A stretch of 64,000 nucleotides of DNA from CAKVLS01 sp045638465 (GTDB lineage Bacteria > Bacillota > Clostridia > Christensenellales > UBA1242): the NCBI GenBank assembly GCA_045638465.1, contig JAZUBK010000043.1, positions 8,928-72,927 of the forward strand, read 5' to 3'. Position 1 is the first letter of the stretch; every line of letters starts with the position of its first letter. Both the position numbers and the translations under genes were made by a program. Positions 62,394 through 64,000 of this stretch are shown piece after piece. The notes under the pieces were generated by a model. That model was not told the DNA's origin. It searched no databases and worked only from the letters and a program-made list of their open reading frames with translations.

Positions 62394-63686
62394 TTATGGT
62401 CTGATTCTGTCTGGACCACGGAAGATAAACATTGCTTCTCTAAGGTTAGGAAGGTCAAGAAGTAACATTGTTAATCTGTCGATACCCATACCAAAACCAC
62501 CGTGTGGAGGACAACCATATTTAAAGAAGTCAATATATGATTCTCTCATAGTATCTGGGTCGATACCTTTTTCTCTAATTTGAGCTTCTAGCACGTCAGC
62601 TCTATGCTCTCTTTGAGCACCACTTGTGATTTCTACGTCTTTGTAGTATAGGTCGTATGTCTTTGTGTACATTGGGTCATCTTCTTTCTTCATAGAATAG
62701 AAAGGTCTAACGCCTGTTGGATATTCTTTTACAAAGAAGAATTGGTGACCGTTTTTCTTCATCATATATTCGCAAAGTAGTCTTTCGGCTTCTCTGTCTA
62801 GGTCATCGCCTTCTTCTAGTGGATAATCGCACTCTTCGTCTAAGATTTTGTAAGCTTCTTTCATAGTAATACGTGGGAAAGGAAGTGTAGGAACTACAAC
62901 ATCAACGCCTAGTTCTTCTTTTACTCTGTCGCCTAGCTTTTCGGCTACTAGTTTGATACCAGCATGGATAAGTTCTTCTTCTACTTTCATAACGTCTTCA
63001 ACGTCAGTAACTCCTGCAAATTCTAGGTCAAAGCCAGTAAACTCTGTAGCGTGTTGTTTTGTGTGTGAGTTTTCTGCTCTGTATACTGGAGTTCCGATAA
63101 ATACTTTTTCAAAGCCACCAGCGATAGCCATTTGTTTGTAAAATTGTGGGCTTTGGATAAGGTATGCTTTACGCTCAAAGTATTTTACTTCAAATACACC
63201 TGCACCACTTTCACTTTCGTTACCGCTGATTGTTGGGCAGTGAACTTCGATAAAGCCATTGTCGTAGCAGTAATCTCTCATACCTTTCATCAAAGCTGTT
63301 TGAACTTCGAATACAAGACGTTTTTTGCTATCTCTTAGGTCGATCCAACGATAGTCTAGTCTTTGGTCGATTGAGCTTTCACTGTCAATTGGTGAAATTT
63401 CTGCTTTGCTTTGTACAACAACTTCTGTAGGCAATATTTCTTTTCCGCCTAGTTTTACCCATTGGTTTTCTACAAGCTCACCACAAACATCTACATATGA
63501 GTCTGTAGTAAGACTGCTAAATATAGCAGCAATTTCTGGGCTCTTTTCTTTTTCTACTGTGATTTGAACTTTTCCAGAGCGGTCTTTTAGTATGATAAAT
63601 TGCATACTTTTTTGGTCACGGATTTTTTCGATCCAGCCGCTGATTTTTACCTGGCCAAGTTCCAAACTTGCGATACTTGTTTTCAT
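62394..63686 (-). CDS. aspS: Aspartyl-tRNA synthetase of the compact archaeal/AspRS2 type
   Basis: At 430 residues it is the compact class II AspRS and not the 590-residue bacterial form, because the bacterial GAD insertion is missing. An OB-fold anticodon-binding domain (residues 1-100, VKISGWIEKIRDQKSM) precedes the catalytic core with motif 2 PVYRAENSHTKQHATEF and motif 3 GGFGMGIDRLTML. Compact AspRSs in bacteria are often non-discriminating and charge both tRNA-Asp and tRNA-Asn with Asp. Linkage to gatCAB fits that role. The OB-fold position usually His (non-discriminating) or Trp (discriminating) appears to be Glu here (GWIE), so the specificity is inferred from context. It is preceded by an attenuator-like leader. 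Confidence 0.92.
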   Translation of the reverse strand: MKTSIASLELGQVKISGWIEKIRDQKSMQFIILKDRSGKVQITVEKEKSPEIAAIFSSLTTDSYVDVCGELVENQWVKLGGKEILPTEVVVQSKAEISPIDSESSIDQRLDYRWIDLRDSKKRLVFEVQTALMKGMRDYCYDNGFIEVHCPTISGNESESGAGVFEVKYFERKAYLIQSPQFYKQMAIAGGFEKVFIGTPVYRAENSHTKQHATEFTGFDLEFAGVTDVEDVMKVEEELIHAGIKLVAEKLGDRVKEELGVDVVVPTLPFPRITMKEAYKILDEECDYPLEEGDDLDREAERLLCEYMMKKNGHQFFFVKEYPTGVRPFYSMKKEDDPMYTKTYDLYYKDVEITSGAQREHRADVLEAQIREKGIDPDTMRESYIDFFKYGCPPHGGFGMGIDRLTMLLLDLPNLREAMFIFRGPDRIRP

Positions 63687-63726
63687 AATAATTTTTTCCT
63701 TTTATAAACAATTTTTATTTTTTTAA

Positions 63727-63766
63727 TTAAAAAAACACTTTTGGTTTTTATTGTCCCAAAAGTGTT
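63727..63766 (-). terminator. Attenuator terminator in the aspS-gatCAB leader
   Basis: On the minus strand AACACTTTTGG (63766-63756) and CCAAAAGTGTT (63744-63734) form 11 perfect pairs, followed by TTTTT. It stands between the leader ORF and aspS, so it must be read through for aspS expression. Confidence 0.88.
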
Positions 63767-63840
63767 ATCAATTTTTTATTTATGTTAACTCCGCGGCAAT
63801 AAAAACCCAACTATACTAAATTGTGTTATCGTTATTATTG
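63743..63840 (-). promoter_or_regulatory. Ribosome-mediated transcription attenuator (mutually exclusive pairings)
   Basis: Segment 1, CAATAATAAC (63840-63831), lies inside the Asn/Asp codons and can pair with segment 2, GTTTTTATTG (63806-63797), at 9 of 10 positions. Segment 2, as GGTTTTTATTG (63807-63797), is also the exact complement of segment 3, CAATAAAAACC (63753-63743). Segment 3 is the loop and the first bases of the 3' arm of the terminator, so the 2:3 helix would compete with the terminator. With a G bulge it extends to cover CCAA of that arm. A ribosome stalled on the Asn/Asp run would cover segment 1, freeing segment 2 to form the antiterminator. Confidence 0.7.
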
Positions 63841-63866
63841 TCGTTATTATTAACTAAAGTAAACAT
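63816..63866 (-). CDS. Leader peptide of aspS-gatCAB (Asn/Asp-rich)
   Basis: The 16-codon ORF encodes MFTLVNNNDNNNDNTI and ends in TAG. Nine consecutive codons (63851-63825) are Asn or Asp: seven AAT/AAC and two GAC/GAT. It begins about 26 bases after the predicted transcription start. The ribosome binding site is imperfect (AAAGGA 16 bases away, GAG 10 bases away). Its composition matches exactly the two aminoacyl-tRNAs the downstream operon makes: Asp-tRNA by AspRS and Asn-tRNA by GatCAB. That is the logic of amino-acid leader peptides such as those of trp and his operons. Confidence 0.78.
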   Translation of the reverse strand: MFTLVNNNDNNNDNTI

Positions 63867-63898
63867 TTTTATATATCTCGTGTCCTTTTAATGCTTTT

Positions 63899-63927
63899 AT
63901 TATAGACCTATGTTTTTATATTGTCAA
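63899..63927 (-). promoter_or_regulatory. Perfect consensus promoter of the aspS-gatCAB leader
   Basis: On the minus strand TTGACA (63927-63922), exactly 17 bases, TATAAT (63904-63899). The predicted start of transcription is near 63892, giving a leader of about 205 bases before aspS. Confidence 0.92.
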
Positions 63928-64000
63928 CCCTTTTTACACAAAACTTTATTTTATCACTATATCACAAATCTTTGGGCTAAAAAAATTTAGATAAATAACC

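Noticed and set aside
63687..63900. T-box riboswitch upstream of aspS
   Set aside because: CCGCGG with a preceding GGG resembles the T-box core, but the UGGN tRNA-acceptor-binding bases are absent, and no stem I specifier loop can be drawn in the short leader. The Asn/Asp leader ORF with competing pairings explains the region better.
1..64000. CRISPR array or prophage
   Set aside because: No regularly spaced identical repeats, Cas-like genes or phage structural genes were seen. The regular repeats at the left end are coding InlB units.

Overview
The window reads as a chromosomal segment of a low-G+C, anaerobic Gram-positive bacterium (Bacillota, Clostridia-like, probably an uncultured gut lineage). 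The grounds are AT-rich intergenic DNA, strong AGGAGG-type ribosome binding sites, sigma-A promoters with 17-base spacers, a hairpin terminator after almost every transcription unit, an oxygen-sensitive class III ribonucleotide reductase (nrdDG), and indirect Asn-tRNA synthesis through GatCAB. The standard genetic code fits every gene. The species cannot be named from the sequence alone.

Layout. 1-6.3 kb: two secreted surface proteins (a partial InlB-repeat protein and a cadherin/Ig-like protein with a C-terminal anchor) around yqeY. 6.3-7.5 kb: an RNHCP zinc protein, apparently on a leaderless mRNA, and a lipoprotein. 7.6-13.3 kb: a divergent glycerol locus. A flavoenzyme trio (GlpA-like, FAD/NAD oxidoreductase, DUF1667) reads left; glycerol kinase and a monoacylglycerol-lipase-like hydrolase read right. 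13.4-16.8 kb: MazG, GNAT, ABC exporter, YfcE. 17.3-20.0 kb: nrdDG behind an NrdR box. 20.1-23.1 kb: an XRE regulator with a membrane tail, an exonuclease and a DUF2804 protein. 23.3-34.1 kb: a lipoprotein, M18 aminopeptidase, a TetR regulator with a very acidic tail plus YhhN, pyruvate kinase, SDR, an LRR surface protein, a zincin-like protein and YitT. 34.3-42 kb: a zinc-ribbon membrane protein, a two-component system, a beta-helix-like lipoprotein, tRNA-Arg(CCU), a sugar kinase and an orphan protein. 41.9-45.8 kb: a chromate-transporter pair and four small membrane proteins. 46.7-55.4 kb: a three-gene operon with an IS200/RAYT-derived protein that has lost its HUH motif, a single-pass membrane protein and a 2220-residue modular exoprotein. 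55.5-59.1 kb: an XRE regulator with a RelA/SpoT-like hydrolase, and a PH-like membrane protein. 59.2-64 kb: aspS-gatC-gatA-gatB.

The strongest observation is at the right edge. A perfect sigma-A promoter upstream of aspS-gatCAB drives a leader RNA with a 16-codon ORF, MFTLVNNNDNNNDNTI. It carries a continuous run of nine Asn/Asp codons and is followed by pairing segments with the 1:2, 2:3, 3:4 logic of a ribosome-mediated transcription attenuator. The operon makes Asp-tRNA and, through GatCAB, Asn-tRNA, so the leader codons match the operon's products. Firmicutes usually use T-box riboswitches for this job.

Other leads are the transposase-derived gene heading the giant exoprotein operon behind a PhoP-like 11-bp direct repeat, TetR and XRE genes with visible operators, a structured antisense-oriented element upstream of nrdD, and a degenerate (p)ppGpp hydrolase coupled to an XRE regulator. 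All functional statements rest on motif recognition by eye; no database search was run.
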